From Marinobacter sp. NP-4(2019) (GTDB lineage Bacteria > Pseudomonadota > Gammaproteobacteria > Pseudomonadales > Oleiphilaceae), in NCBI RefSeq assembly GCF_003994855.1, contig NZ_CP034142.1, forward strand, positions 930,001-994,000: a stretch of DNA of 64,000 nt, given 5' to 3'. A model generated the notes under the pieces. That model did no database searches, was not told the origin of the DNA, and worked only from the letters and a program-made list of their open reading frames with translations. The translations under genes and the position numbers were made by a program. This document shows, piece by piece, positions 43,254 to 52,913 of the stretch (its first letter is position 1; the number at the start of each line of letters is the position of its first letter).

Positions 43254-44519
43254 ATGTCTCAAGATCTGAAAGAAGCAGCCCTTGAATATCACGCCAAGCC
43301 GCGGCCTGGTAAGCTGAGTGTTGAAATCACCAAGGCGACCCAGACCTCCCGCGACCTTTCCCTGGCGTACAGCCCCGGGGTTGCCGAACCGGTCCGCGAG
43401 ATCGCGAAGGACCCCGAGAACGCATACAAATACACTGCCAAGGGTAACCTGGTGGCCGTTATTTCCGACGGTTCCGCCATTCTTGGTCTGGGTAACCTCG
43501 GTCCCCTGGCGAGCAAGCCGGTAATGGAAGGCAAAGGCGTACTGTTCAAGCGCTTTGCTGGTATTGACGTCTTTGATATCGAGGTCGATTCCGAAAGCCC
43601 CCAGGCGTTTATTGAAACGGTAGAGCGTATTGCCGATACCTTCGGTGGTATCAACCTGGAAGACATCAAGGCGCCGGAGTGTTTCGAAATCGAGCGTGCT
43701 CTGATCGAGAAGTGCAATGTGCCAATCTTCCACGATGATCAGCACGGCACCGCAATTGTAACTGCGGCCGGTATGCTCAACGCTCTCGAGCTTCAGGGTA
43801 AGAAGATTGAAGAAGCAAAAGTGGTGTGCCTGGGTGCCGGTGCTGCTGCGATTGCCTGCATGAAGCTGCTGATCAGCTGCGGTATTCGCTCTGAAAACAT
43901 CTTCATGCTCGACCGCAAGGGTGTGATCCACTCTGGTCGTGATGATCTGAATCAGTACAAGGCGATGTTCGCCAACGATACTGACCGTCGTACCCTTGAC
44001 GACGCAATCGATGGTGCGGATGTCTTCCTGGGGCTGTCTGGCCCGGATCTGCTGAGTGCGGATCAGTTGAAGAAGATGGCGCCGAACCCGATTGTATTCG
44101 CCTGCTCCAACCCGGATCCGGAAATCAGCCCGGAAGTTGCCCTGGCAACCCGTGATGACCTGATCATGGCAACCGGTCGTTCGGATTATCCGAACCAGGT
44201 GAACAACGTGCTGGGTTTCCCGTTCATTTTCCGTGGTGCTCTGGACGTACGTGCCACTGCCATCAATGAGGAAATGAAGGTTGCAGCGGTTCACGCGATT
44301 CGTGAGCTGGCGAAAGAGCCGGTGCCGCAGGAAATCTGTGAAGCATACGATGTGGCAACCTTTGAGTTTGGTAGGGAGTACATCATTCCCAAACCAATGG
44401 ACGTGCGTCTGCTGGAAGTGGTTCCGGCTGCGGTTGCGCGCGCAGCGGTGGATTCCGGTGTCGCTCGCAACCCGTACCCCTCTCACTACCCGCTGACGTC
44501 GATGGAAGACATTCAGTAG
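43254..44519 (+). CDS. maeB: NADP-dependent malic enzyme (short form)
   Basis: The 421-residue enzyme decarboxylates malate to pyruvate with NADP+. Key blocks are LAYSPGVAEPVREIAKDP, GLGNLGPLASKPVMEGKGVLFK, FHDDQHGTAIVTAAGMLNAL with the metal-binding acidic residues, and the nucleotide motif CLGAGAAAIACMKLL. It lacks the C-terminal phosphotransacetylase-like domain of E. coli MaeB; the short form is usual in Pseudomonas at this locus. The ATG at 43254 has GGAA upstream; a GTG at 43233 is in frame. Flanked by terminators, it is monocistronic. Confidence 0.95.
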   Translation: MSQDLKEAALEYHAKPRPGKLSVEITKATQTSRDLSLAYSPGVAEPVREIAKDPENAYKYTAKGNLVAVISDGSAILGLGNLGPLASKPVMEGKGVLFKRFAGIDVFDIEVDSESPQAFIETVERIADTFGGINLEDIKAPECFEIERALIEKCNVPIFHDDQHGTAIVTAAGMLNALELQGKKIEEAKVVCLGAGAAAIACMKLLISCGIRSENIFMLDRKGVIHSGRDDLNQYKAMFANDTDRRTLDDAIDGADVFLGLSGPDLLSADQLKKMAPNPIVFACSNPDPEISPEVALATRDDLIMATGRSDYPNQVNNVLGFPFIFRGALDVRATAINEEMKVAAVHAIRELAKEPVPQEICEAYDVATFEFGREYIIPKPMDVRLLEVVPAAVARAAVDSGVARNPYPSHYPLTSMEDIQ

Positions 44520-44540
44520 GTTCTTGGTTAGTGACTGAGC

Positions 44541-44576
44541 ACAAAAAAACCGGCGGTGATCCCGCCGGTTTTTTTG
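44541..44576. terminator. Bidirectional terminator between maeB and ponA
   Basis: ACAAAAAAACCGGCGG and CCGCCGGTTTTTTTGT form a perfect stem with a short loop. It has T-runs on both strands and lies between convergent maeB (stop 44519) and the PBP1a gene (stop 44592). Confidence 0.95.
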
Positions 44577-44591
44577 TGGATGAGTGACAGC

Positions 44592-47093
44592 TCAGAATAT
44601 CTGGCGGGACAGGTCGTCACCGTTGCCATTGTCACCGTTGCCGGACGCCTCCCGCGGGTCCAGGGGCGGTGGGGCATCCTCTTCCTTGAAGAGTTCGAAT
44701 ATACCGTCCTGGCCAGGGCGGGCGCGTTTTCCCGTTTCCGGGTCAATGCGTACGTTGACGAGCCCGTTGGGGCGCGGCATATGTGATGAGGGGGTGCCTT
44801 CAAGGGCAACCTCCATGTAGTCCATCCAGATTGGCAGCGCGGTGCTGGCGCCAAACTCGCGGCGGCCAAGGGGGGCGGGTTGATCGAAGCCAACCCAGGC
44901 AGTAGTGGCGATGTCATGGTTGAAACCGGAAAACCAGGTATCCCTTTGCTCATTGGTTGTGCCGGTTTTGCCTGCTATATCGCTACGCCCCAATGCCAGG
45001 GCCCGGCGCCCTGTTCCTCTGGTAATGACATCCTTCAGAATGGAATGCATGAGGTAGACGCTTCGTTCATCCGCCAGGCGGCGGGCAACTATTACTGAGC
45101 GATCCTGCTCGTCGAGTTTGCTGGCATTCTCTTCCATTTCCTTATTATCAAAGTCGTTGCAGTCACTGTCACAGAGAATGACCTCTGGCGCGCTAAAGAG
45201 TACTTCGCTGTTAACGTCAGAGATGCTTTGGATCAGAAATGGCTGAACGTCATAGCCACCGTTGGCGATCACGGCGTAGCCCCTGGCGACTTCCATAGGG
45301 GTTAGCAGGCCGCTTCCCAGAGAAAGGGAGAGGTCTTTTTGCATATCTGCGGTCGGTATCTTGAGTTGCTCCAGGTAGTCCAGCGTGGACTGGATGCCCA
45401 GATCACGTAGCAGTCGAACGGATACCAGGTTTCTTGATTGGTACAGCGCCTTTCTCAGGCGGGTGGGCCCTTCAAACCGCCCCGAGGAGTTTTCCGGACG
45501 CCATGATGTTCCCAGTTGTTCGTCGTCAAACACGATGGGCGCATCGTTGTAGATTGTAGCTGGCGTCATACCGCGCTCCAGGGCGGCAAGATAGAGGAAC
45601 GGTTTGAAGTTGGAGCCGGGCTGTCTTTTCGCCTGGAGGGCGCGGTTGTATTTGCTTTGGCTGAAACTGTAGCCGCCCGCGAGCGCTTCGATGGCACCGG
45701 TATCCGCATCAAGGGAAATCAGCGCGCCTTCCGCCCGTGGGATTTGAGCCAGTCCCACTGTTCGGATGTCGATCGTGTTGATCTGACTGTCGGCTTCATC
45801 TGCCGCGGATGAGTCGTCATCCATGGTGTCGAGGGCGGGGTCAGCGGAGGGTTTGACGTAGACAACATCGCCGATGCCGACAACGTCCGATGGTTTCTCC
45901 GGTTTCGGGCCGGTCAGGTTTTCTGTTTTATAGCGTCTGGCCCAGGTCATGGTCTCAAAAGGCATGATTGTCTTGCCAAGGGTGCGTGCAAAGACTTCGA
46001 CTTCGCCCTCTTCGTCGCTGATCCGAGTCACAACGGCCGGAATCAGAGCCTCAACTCGCGGGTAGTTTGCAATCAGCTCCTCCAGGTTTTCGGGCTGGAG
46101 TTCCGCTTCGTCAATCTGCCCGATCGGACCGCGGAAACCATGTCTCCGGTCGTAAGCCTCCAGGCCATTGCGCAGGGCCAGGGTGGCCTGCTGCTGTTTT
46201 TTGCTGTCGACGGTCAGGGTGACCTTGTAGCCATCGGTGTACGCCTTGTCACCGAACCGCTGAACCATCTCTGTTCTGGCCATTTCGGCAACAAAGTCCG
46301 CGTCCACCTCGGTGTCGGCGGCATTGTAGCTGGCGGTCAGGGGGGCGGAAGCTGCAAGGGTGTAGGCGTCTTCCGTGATGTAACCCAGATCCCTCATGCG
46401 GCCCAGAATCCAGTTGCGTCGAATTTGCGCTCGTTCGGGGTTGGCCAGGGGGTTATAGGCCGACGGTGCTTTGGGCAGTCCGGCCAGCATGGCCATCTGG
46501 GCCAGTGACAGGTCGGTGACCGGTTTGTCGTAGTAAACCTGTGCGGCAGCTGCGATACCGTAGGCGCGATTACCAAGGTAAATCTTGTTCAGGTAGAGTT
46601 CGAGAATGCGCTCCTTGCTCAGTTCACGTTCTATCTGAAGTGCCAGGAGTATCTCATTGAACTTTCGTATAAAGGTCCGGTCACGTGACAAAAAGTAATT
46701 TTTTGCAACCTGCATTGTGATGGTACTGCCTCCAGACTGGATCTCGCCGGTGGAGACCAGTTCGATGGCAGCCCGCATCAGGCCTTTGAAGTCGACTCCG
46801 AAATGCTCGTAGAAACGGGCGTCTTCAGCCGCCATAAAGGCATGTAACTGAATTGTAGGGATCTGTTCGATTGTGACCGGTGCCCTTCTCTTTTCACCGA
46901 ATTCTGCTATTAATCTGTTGTCTGCGCTGTAGACCCTCAGCGGTGTCTGCAACTTGATATCAAGAAGTTGATCCACGGGAGGAAGCCCGGGGCGCAGATA
47001 GAGATAGAAGCCTGACGCTACGATTGTAGAAAGGCTGAGTCCGGTGATAAATAACCAGGCAAACAGGCGGGATGTACGCAACAAATGAGACAT
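44592..47093 (-). CDS. ponA: Penicillin-binding protein 1A (bifunctional peptidoglycan synthase)
   Basis: The 833-residue class A PBP has an N-terminal membrane anchor (LFAWLFITGLSLSTIVASGFYLYL), a GT51 glycosyltransferase domain with AAEDARFYEHFGVDFKGLMRA (catalytic Glu) and QVAKNYFLSRDRT, and a transpeptidase domain with SXXK in RQPGSNFKPFLYLAAL, the second motif in YQSRNLVSVRLL and KTGT in DIAGKTGTTNEQRDTWFSGF. It makes and crosslinks peptidoglycan in the periplasm. It is divergent from pilM, the common arrangement in pseudomonads, and has an OB-like insert before the transpeptidase. The C-terminal tail is acidic and Gly/Asn-rich. Confidence 0.96.
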   Translation of the reverse strand: MSHLLRTSRLFAWLFITGLSLSTIVASGFYLYLRPGLPPVDQLLDIKLQTPLRVYSADNRLIAEFGEKRRAPVTIEQIPTIQLHAFMAAEDARFYEHFGVDFKGLMRAAIELVSTGEIQSGGSTITMQVAKNYFLSRDRTFIRKFNEILLALQIERELSKERILELYLNKIYLGNRAYGIAAAAQVYYDKPVTDLSLAQMAMLAGLPKAPSAYNPLANPERAQIRRNWILGRMRDLGYITEDAYTLAASAPLTASYNAADTEVDADFVAEMARTEMVQRFGDKAYTDGYKVTLTVDSKKQQQATLALRNGLEAYDRRHGFRGPIGQIDEAELQPENLEELIANYPRVEALIPAVVTRISDEEGEVEVFARTLGKTIMPFETMTWARRYKTENLTGPKPEKPSDVVGIGDVVYVKPSADPALDTMDDDSSAADEADSQINTIDIRTVGLAQIPRAEGALISLDADTGAIEALAGGYSFSQSKYNRALQAKRQPGSNFKPFLYLAALERGMTPATIYNDAPIVFDDEQLGTSWRPENSSGRFEGPTRLRKALYQSRNLVSVRLLRDLGIQSTLDYLEQLKIPTADMQKDLSLSLGSGLLTPMEVARGYAVIANGGYDVQPFLIQSISDVNSEVLFSAPEVILCDSDCNDFDNKEMEENASKLDEQDRSVIVARRLADERSVYLMHSILKDVITRGTGRRALALGRSDIAGKTGTTNEQRDTWFSGFNHDIATTAWVGFDQPAPLGRREFGASTALPIWMDYMEVALEGTPSSHMPRPNGLVNVRIDPETGKRARPGQDGIFELFKEEDAPPPLDPREASGNGDNGNGDDLSRQIF

Positions 47094-47288
47094 TTTTTTC
47101 TGACAACTGTTGGATATAGGTCTATCATTTGAGAAATTGCTTTAGGAAGGATGAGTCGCTTCACTGTCGCAATGTCTCTCAATTTAAGAAGAACTCGCAT
47201 TGTAGACGGAAAACTGAAGAAATTCTCTTAAATAAAAAACACATAAGTTACGTAACCGGGTGCATGTAACCAGGTATAGGGTGAGCGC

Positions 47289-48353
47289 GTGTTCGGATTG
47301 TTTGGAAAAAAATCCAGTGCCGTCTTGGGTGTGGACATCAGCTCCAGTTCAGTCAAGCTGTTGGAACTCTCAAAGAACGGAGACCGATACAAGGTCGAAA
47401 GTTACGCAGTGGAGCCTTTGCCGGCTAACGCTGTTGTTGAAAAAAATATCACAGATGTGGAAGCGGTCGGCGAAGTCCTCAAGCGCGTCGCCTCCAAATC
47501 CCGCACCGGCGTGAAGCAGGTCGCTGTTGCTGTGTCGGGTTCTGCCGTCATAACCAAGGTTATTCAGATGGACGGCGGCCTTAATGAGTTTGAAATGGAA
47601 GACCAGATCGCGCTGGAGGCGGATCAGTATATTCCGTACCCTCTGGACGAAGTCGCTATCGATTTTGAGGTGCAGGGACCCTCCGAAACCAATCCTGATC
47701 AGGTCGATGTGCTCCTGGCGGCATGCCGTAAGGAAAACGTCGACATCCGTGAAGACGCGTTGGAGATTGCGTCACTCACCACCAAGGTTGTTGATGTCGA
47801 GGCCTACGCACTTGAGCGGGCCTACACCTTGATTGAGCCTCAATTGGACTCCCAGGGGGAGGAATTGGTTGTGGCCATCGTCGACATCGGCGCCACTATG
47901 ACCACCCTGAGTGTTCTGGCTGACGGCAGGACGGTCTATACCCGTGAACAGATTTTCGGCGGCAAGCAGTTGACCGAGGAGATCCAGCGTCGCTATGGCT
48001 TGTCTGTGGAAGAGGCCGGGCTCGCCAAGAAACAGGGGGGATTACCGGATGACTACGAGTCCGAAGTGCTGACCCCCTTCCGGGAGGCCGTCGTGCAGCA
48101 AGTGGCCAGGGCACTCCAGTTCTTCTTTGGTGCAAGTCAGTACAATGCGGTGGATTACGTGATTCTGGCCGGTGGTACTGCGTCGATACAGGGCCTGACA
48201 GAAATGGTCGAAGAGAAAACGGGAACGCCGACTCTGGTTGCCAACCCATTTTCCGATATGTCCGTAGGCTCCAGGGTCAACGCGTCAGCGCTTGCGAGTG
48301 ATGCGCCCTCGTTGATGATTGCATGTGGGCTGGCGATGAGGAGCTTTGACTGA
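47289..48353 (+). CDS. pilM: Type IV pilus assembly ATPase-like protein PilM
   Basis: The 354-residue actin-like cytosolic protein binds the N-terminal tail of PilN and links the pilus motor to the inner-membrane complex. It begins MFGLFGKKSSAVLGVDISSSSVKLLELS, with the phosphate-1 motif of the actin fold, and has IVDIGATMTTLSVLADG and YVILAGGTASIQGLTEMVEE. The start is GTG at 47289 after GGTGAG. Its TGA overlaps the pilN ATG (TGATG). It heads pilMNOPQ. Confidence 0.96.
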   Translation: MFGLFGKKSSAVLGVDISSSSVKLLELSKNGDRYKVESYAVEPLPANAVVEKNITDVEAVGEVLKRVASKSRTGVKQVAVAVSGSAVITKVIQMDGGLNEFEMEDQIALEADQYIPYPLDEVAIDFEVQGPSETNPDQVDVLLAACRKENVDIREDALEIASLTTKVVDVEAYALERAYTLIEPQLDSQGEELVVAIVDIGATMTTLSVLADGRTVYTREQIFGGKQLTEEIQRRYGLSVEEAGLAKKQGGLPDDYESEVLTPFREAVVQQVARALQFFFGASQYNAVDYVILAGGTASIQGLTEMVEEKTGTPTLVANPFSDMSVGSRVNASALASDAPSLMIACGLAMRSFD

Positions 48354-48916
48354 TGGCAAAGATTAACCTCAGACCATGGCGTGAAGAGCTTCGGGCCGAA
48401 AAGCAGAAACAGTTTGTCGTGATGATACTGGGTGCCGCCATTGTGGCTGCGGGCCTGGCGTTTCTCTGGAAAACGGATATGGACAACCGGATTGCCTATC
48501 AGCAGTCACGCAACGCCTATATCGAAACCGCGACCAAGGAACTGGATAAGCAGATCAAGGAAATTGAGAACCTGAAACGCAAGCGTGATGAACTGCTGTC
48601 GCGTATGCAGGTGATCCAGGATCTCCAGGGCAAGCGACCGGTTATTGTGCGAGTGTTTGACGAGCTGGTGCGGACATTGCCCGATGGGCTCTACTATACC
48701 GATCTCAAGAAGACCGGTGACCGGGTTGATATCGTTGGTATGGCCGAATCCAACAGTCGGATTTCGACCCTGATGCGGCGCTTTGATGAGTCGGACTGGT
48801 TTACCAATCCAAACCTGTCAAATGTCTCTGCGGCGGACAATCGTCGAGCCGGTTACAGCCAGTTCAACCTGTCGGTTCAGCAACAAACTCCAGAGCCCGA
48901 AGGGGAGGATAAGTAA
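48353..48916 (+). CDS. pilN: Type IV pilus inner-membrane protein PilN
   Basis: The 187-residue bitopic protein begins MAKINLRPWREELRAEKQKQF, where the INLRPWR-type tail is the PilM-binding segment, followed by one membrane helix (residues 20-40) and a periplasmic coiled coil with a ferredoxin-like fold. It pairs with PilO. Start and stop overlap its neighbours by one base each, showing tight coupling. Confidence 0.95.
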   Translation: MAKINLRPWREELRAEKQKQFVVMILGAAIVAAGLAFLWKTDMDNRIAYQQSRNAYIETATKELDKQIKEIENLKRKRDELLSRMQVIQDLQGKRPVIVRVFDELVRTLPDGLYYTDLKKTGDRVDIVGMAESNSRISTLMRRFDESDWFTNPNLSNVSAADNRRAGYSQFNLSVQQQTPEPEGEDK

Positions 48917-49527
48917 TGAGCCTCGCGGACTCACTCAAAAGTCTTAACGAATTTGATATCAACGATCTTGATGTCAACAACGCGGGTATCTGGCCGGCAC
49001 CGGTAAAAGCAATCGTTGTCCTGATTGTCTTTGGCCTGATACTGGGCGGCGGCTACTGGTTCTTCATTAAGGATCAGTATGGGCAGCTGGAACGTGTTGA
49101 GCGTACCGAGCAGGAATTAAGGAAGAAATACGAAGACAAGGCCTACCAGGTGGCGAACCTTGATGTCTTCAGGGCGCAGATGGAAGAAATGGAGGAAACC
49201 TTTGGGGCGTTGGTGCGGCAGTTGCCCAGTGAAACCGAGGTGCCGGGGTTGCTGGAGGATATTACCAACACTGCGCTGGGCAGTGGTCTTGCATTGCAGG
49301 AGGTTAAGCTCCAACCCGAACAGCGTCGTGATTTCTATTCGGAGTTGCCGATTAACATCCGTGTGTCGGGCTCCTACCATGAGCTGGCTTCGTTTGTCAG
49401 TAGTGTGGCCAGTTTGCCGCGGATTGTGACGCTGCACGATTTAACCATTAAACCAACTGGCGGGGACGGTGAGCGACTTGATATGCAGGTTGTTGCCCGT
49501 ACCTATCGCTACCGGGCTGGAGAATGA
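48916..49527 (+). CDS. pilO: Type IV pilus inner-membrane protein PilO
   Basis: The 203-residue product has a short cytosolic part, a membrane helix at about 34-52 (AIVVLIVFGLILGGGYWFF), a coiled coil, and a periplasmic domain (LLEDITNTALGSGLALQEVKLQPEQ, INIRVSGSYHELASFVSSVASLPRIV) typical of PilO. It forms heterodimers with PilN and bridges to PilP. Its ATG overlaps the pilN TAA, and its TGA overlaps the pilP start. Confidence 0.95.
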   Translation: MSLADSLKSLNEFDINDLDVNNAGIWPAPVKAIVVLIVFGLILGGGYWFFIKDQYGQLERVERTEQELRKKYEDKAYQVANLDVFRAQMEEMEETFGALVRQLPSETEVPGLLEDITNTALGSGLALQEVKLQPEQRRDFYSELPINIRVSGSYHELASFVSSVASLPRIVTLHDLTIKPTGGDGERLDMQVVARTYRYRAGE

Positions 49528-50078
49528 GCATGGCAGGACAGCATGCGGGAAAGGCCTGGCTGGGTATTTGTCTGGTATCCCTTTTGACGGCTTGTTCCCA
49601 GGGAAATGGTTTCTCTGATCTTGACAAATTCATGGCTGATACCAGAGCCAAGCCAAGAGGTCACGTTGAACCTTTGCCGGAGTTCAAGGCATACGAAGCA
49701 TTCAGTTACTCGGCTGCGGACAGGCGGGCGCCGTTTGAGCCCCCCATTGATGTGCAGTTGACGATGGTTGATAACGAGCCGGTGAGTGATGTTGAGCCGG
49801 ACCTCGATCGCCCGCGTGAGGTGCTCGAGAACTTCGACCTGAAAAGTCTGAATATGGTGGGTACCCTGACAGATGCCTCTGGTGGCCTTTTCGCGTTGAT
49901 TCGCGATAGCGAAGGCGGTGTGCACCGGGTGCGTTCCGGAAATTACATGGGTCAGAATTACGGCAGGATTGTCGGAATCAGCCAAACTCGAGTTGAACTG
50001 ATTGAAATCGTTCCCAATGGCCGGGGTGGATGGGTTGAACGTCCTCGTACCCTGTCTCTTGAAGAAGACGAAGGCTAA
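49524..50078 (+). CDS. pilP: Type IV pilus lipoprotein PilP
   Basis: The 184-residue lipoprotein has a signal peptide with lipobox SLLTAC (Cys near residue 24) and a C-terminal domain (LKSLNMVGTLTDASGGLFALIRD, VHRVRSGNYMGQNYGRIVGI) that contacts the secretin PilQ. It joins the inner-membrane PilNO complex to the outer membrane. It overlaps pilO by 4 bases (ATGA). Confidence 0.95.
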   Translation: MSMAGQHAGKAWLGICLVSLLTACSQGNGFSDLDKFMADTRAKPRGHVEPLPEFKAYEAFSYSAADRRAPFEPPIDVQLTMVDNEPVSDVEPDLDRPREVLENFDLKSLNMVGTLTDASGGLFALIRDSEGGVHRVRSGNYMGQNYGRIVGISQTRVELIEIVPNGRGGWVERPRTLSLEEDEG

Positions 50079-50091
50079 GGGGCGGCAAAAT

Positions 50092-52221
50092 ATGAATACT
50101 GAAAGAACCATGCATGAACAAAAAAGTTTGGGGTCGAGGCTAGCGATGTTCAGAAAACTCAATGTATACGTCGGCGTGATTGCTCTTGGGTTGTTGTCCG
50201 GCCTGGCCAATGCGGTCACGCTGGAAGACGTGTCGTTTTCATCGTTACCTGGCGACCAGCTTGAAGTAACGTTGAAATTCGATGGTCAGCCACCCGAGCC
50301 TACGGGTTATACCATAGAACGGCCTGCCAGGATTGCGGTTGACCTGAAGGGGACGACCAGTGGGCTGGATAGCCGAAGCCTGCCACTCGGCTCCGGAAAT
50401 GCCCAGAGCATGACGGTGGTGGAAACCAAGGACCGGACCCGCCTGATTTTTAACCTGGTGGAGTTAACCCCCTATGACACGGTGCGTAAGGGTAATGCTC
50501 TGGTCCTGACGATCGGTGGGGAAGGTGGTGCCGCTGCCGTGGCCTCCAGTGGCGGTTCTGTCTCACAGAGTGCAGTCTCGTCATCGCCGACGTCCGCTCG
50601 TGACGGAGCACTGGCCGGGGTGGATTTTCGTCGCGGAAAGGATGGAGAAGGGCAGGTGGTTGTCGACCTGGGAAGCGCAAGTGCACCAGTCGATCTCTCT
50701 GAACTTGGCGGCAAGATTCGCCTGACAATGGACGGAATGACCGTTCCCGAGAATCTCCGTCGTCGTCTGGACGTCACTGATTTCGCCACTCCGGTTACCC
50801 GGGTGGATACCTATACCGAGGGTGGTAATGCGGTTGTCGAAATCCGCCCGGAGGGTAACTACGACTACATCGCCTATCAATCCGGTTCCCAGTTTACAGT
50901 GAGTGTCGAACGGCTGAGCGAGCAGGAAGCTGAAGAGCGTCGTGAAGAAAAGTTTCCGTATACGGGCGACAAGCTGTCGCTCAACTTCCAGGATATTGAG
51001 GTGCGCTCGGTTCTGCAGTTGATTGCGGACTTTACCGGCCTGAACCTGGTTGCCAGTGACACTGTGAGCGGAAGCATCACGCTGCGTTTGCAAAATGTTC
51101 CCTGGGATCAGGCCCTGGATCTGATCCTGAAGACCAAGGGTCTCGACAAGCGCCAGATTGGTAACGTCCTTCTGGTGGCGCCGGCCGACGAAATTGCGGC
51201 CCGGGAAAAGCTGGAGCTGGAAACCAGTAAACAGATTGCCGAACTGGCTCCGGTGCGTCTGGATATCATTCAGGTCAATTATGCCAAGGCGGCGGATATC
51301 GTAGCTCTGATTCAGGCTGATGAAGAACTTATCTCGTCTCGTGGTTTCGTCTCCTCCGATGCGAGGACCAATACCATCAGCGTTCGTGAAACCGCTGAAA
51401 AGCTGGAAGAGATTCGCCGGCTCGTGACCACCTGGGATGTGGCGGTTCGCCAGGTATCCATTGAGGCCCGGATCGTGCGGGCGCAAACCAACGTTGCCGA
51501 GAATCTCGGGATTCGCTGGGGTGGCGCTGCGTTTGATGTGAATGGTGATAATGTGGTGTCCATCGGCGGCTCCCAGGGCGCGGTTGAAGAAGCGCGGCAG
51601 GCTGCGGCGGGCAACAATAATACGATTACCTTCCCCGGTGCGCTGGCTGTCGACCTTGGCGTTACTGGTGAGGGTGCCTCTTCGTTTGCCATCGGTTGGG
51701 GAAGTGATGACTTCCTGGTGGACCTTGAGCTGTCTGCACTGGAAACCGATGGTCGCGCGGAAGTGGTCTCCCAGCCTCGAGTGGTGACGGCCGATCGGCA
51801 GACCGCGAAAATCAAGTCTGGTGAAGAGATCCCTTATCAGGAGGCTTCTTCCAGTGGTGCTACGTCGGTTTCGTTTAAGGAAGCAGCCCTGTCTCTGGAA
51901 GTGACGCCGCAGATTACGCCAGACGACAAGATCATTATGGATCTGGTCGTCAATCAGGATTCCCGTGGTGAGGTCACGGCGGGTATTCCGGCAATCAACA
52001 CCAATGAGGTAACAACCCAGGTGTTGGTGGGTAACGGGGAGACAGTTGTGCTGGGTGGTATCTTCCAGTCCGAAGTGGCAACCCAGACCACCAAGACGCC
52101 GTTCCTTGGGGATATCCCGTATCTTGGGCGCCTGTTCAAGCGGACGGAGCATATCGACGAGCGTAGCGAACTGTTGATCTTTATCACGCCCAAAATCATC
52201 AAGAGTGATCTGATACAGTAA
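50092..52221 (+). CDS. pilQ: Type IV pilus secretin PilQ
   Basis: The 709-residue outer-membrane secretin is the gate through which the pilus passes. After a signal peptide (about 1-41, ending GLLSGLANA) come AMIN domains that bind peptidoglycan (residues 45-130 and 165-280), an STN/N0 domain (DKLSLNFQDIEVRSVLQLIADFTGLNLV), an N1 domain (RLDIIQVNYAKAADIVALI), and the secretin core with GEEIPYQEASSSGATSVSFKEA and the C-terminal VVLGGIFQSEVATQTTKTPFLGDIPYLG. The start at 50092 follows AAGGGG; an upstream in-frame ATG at 50002 lies inside pilP. Confidence 0.96.
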   Translation: MNTERTMHEQKSLGSRLAMFRKLNVYVGVIALGLLSGLANAVTLEDVSFSSLPGDQLEVTLKFDGQPPEPTGYTIERPARIAVDLKGTTSGLDSRSLPLGSGNAQSMTVVETKDRTRLIFNLVELTPYDTVRKGNALVLTIGGEGGAAAVASSGGSVSQSAVSSSPTSARDGALAGVDFRRGKDGEGQVVVDLGSASAPVDLSELGGKIRLTMDGMTVPENLRRRLDVTDFATPVTRVDTYTEGGNAVVEIRPEGNYDYIAYQSGSQFTVSVERLSEQEAEERREEKFPYTGDKLSLNFQDIEVRSVLQLIADFTGLNLVASDTVSGSITLRLQNVPWDQALDLILKTKGLDKRQIGNVLLVAPADEIAAREKLELETSKQIAELAPVRLDIIQVNYAKAADIVALIQADEELISSRGFVSSDARTNTISVRETAEKLEEIRRLVTTWDVAVRQVSIEARIVRAQTNVAENLGIRWGGAAFDVNGDNVVSIGGSQGAVEEARQAAAGNNNTITFPGALAVDLGVTGEGASSFAIGWGSDDFLVDLELSALETDGRAEVVSQPRVVTADRQTAKIKSGEEIPYQEASSSGATSVSFKEAALSLEVTPQITPDDKIIMDLVVNQDSRGEVTAGIPAINTNEVTTQVLVGNGETVVLGGIFQSEVATQTTKTPFLGDIPYLGRLFKRTEHIDERSELLIFITPKIIKSDLIQ

Positions 52222-52233
52222 GCTTCCTGATCG

Positions 52234-52266
52234 AAAAAGCCGCCGCCTCACACCGGCGGCTTTTTT
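52234..52266 (+). terminator. Rho-independent terminator after pilQ
   Basis: AAAAAGCCGCCG pairs with CGGCGGCTTTTTT over an eight-base loop, starting 13 bases after the pilQ stop. It separates pilMNOPQ from aroKB. Confidence 0.92.
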
Positions 52267-52346
52267 GTGCCCGAACATGTGCGAAACTTATGGATTTCGG
52301 CGCCCTGTGCTATTCTCACCCGCCAGAACGTCTATGAGCTGAAGTT

Positions 52347-52913
52347 ATGTCATTGCCAAAACGAATTGTCCTGGTTGGCCCTATGGGCGCGGGCAAAAGC
52401 ACTATTGGTCGCATGCTTGCCAGAGAGCTGGGCTATCGTTTTCTGGATTCGGACAGAATTATTGAAGAGCGATGTGGTGCCAATATCCCCTGGATCTTTG
52501 ATGTTGAGGGGGAAGAGGGATTTCGACAACGCGAAACGGCCATGCTGTCAGAGTTATCAGAACAGCATGAAACCGTCCTCGCTACGGGGGGCGGCGCCGT
52601 TATGAAACCCGAGAATCACGAGCTCCTCAAGCGCGATGCTACCGTTATCTATCTTAAAACCTCAATAGAGCAGCAGGTTGAGAGAACGCGGCGGGATCGG
52701 AACCGTCCGCTTTTGCAGAACGATAATCCCGAGGCTGTGTTGCGCAAGCTGTTTGCCCTGAGGGATCCTGTCTATACAAAGTTGGCGGATATTGTCATGC
52801 ACACCGACCGGAAGAGTCCGAGGCTGGTGGTGCGTCAGTTGGTCAACCGGGTGAACCCGAAAACTCCGCGTCATCGTCGGCAGGTAAGGAAGGAGGGGCG
52901 AAATCATGCGTAA
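52347..52913 (+). CDS. aroK: Shikimate kinase
   Basis: The 188-residue enzyme phosphorylates shikimate in aromatic amino acid synthesis. The P-loop is GPMGAGKST (residues 11-19), with the shikimate-binding FLDSDRIIEERCGANIPWIFD, the EEGFRQRE arginine block, TGGGAVMKPENHELL, and the lid RDRNRPLLQNDNP. Its last 8 bases overlap aroB. The pilQ-aroK-aroB order is conserved in many gammaproteobacteria. Confidence 0.96.
   Translation: MSLPKRIVLVGPMGAGKSTIGRMLARELGYRFLDSDRIIEERCGANIPWIFDVEGEEGFRQRETAMLSELSEQHETVLATGGGAVMKPENHELLKRDATVIYLKTSIEQQVERTRRDRNRPLLQNDNPEAVLRKLFALRDPVYTKLADIVMHTDRKSPRLVVRQLVNRVNPKTPRHRRQVRKEGRNHA

Noticed and set aside
43227..44486. A 419-codon minus-strand frame opposite maeB
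   Set aside because: It has no family resemblance, while the plus-strand frame is a complete malic enzyme.
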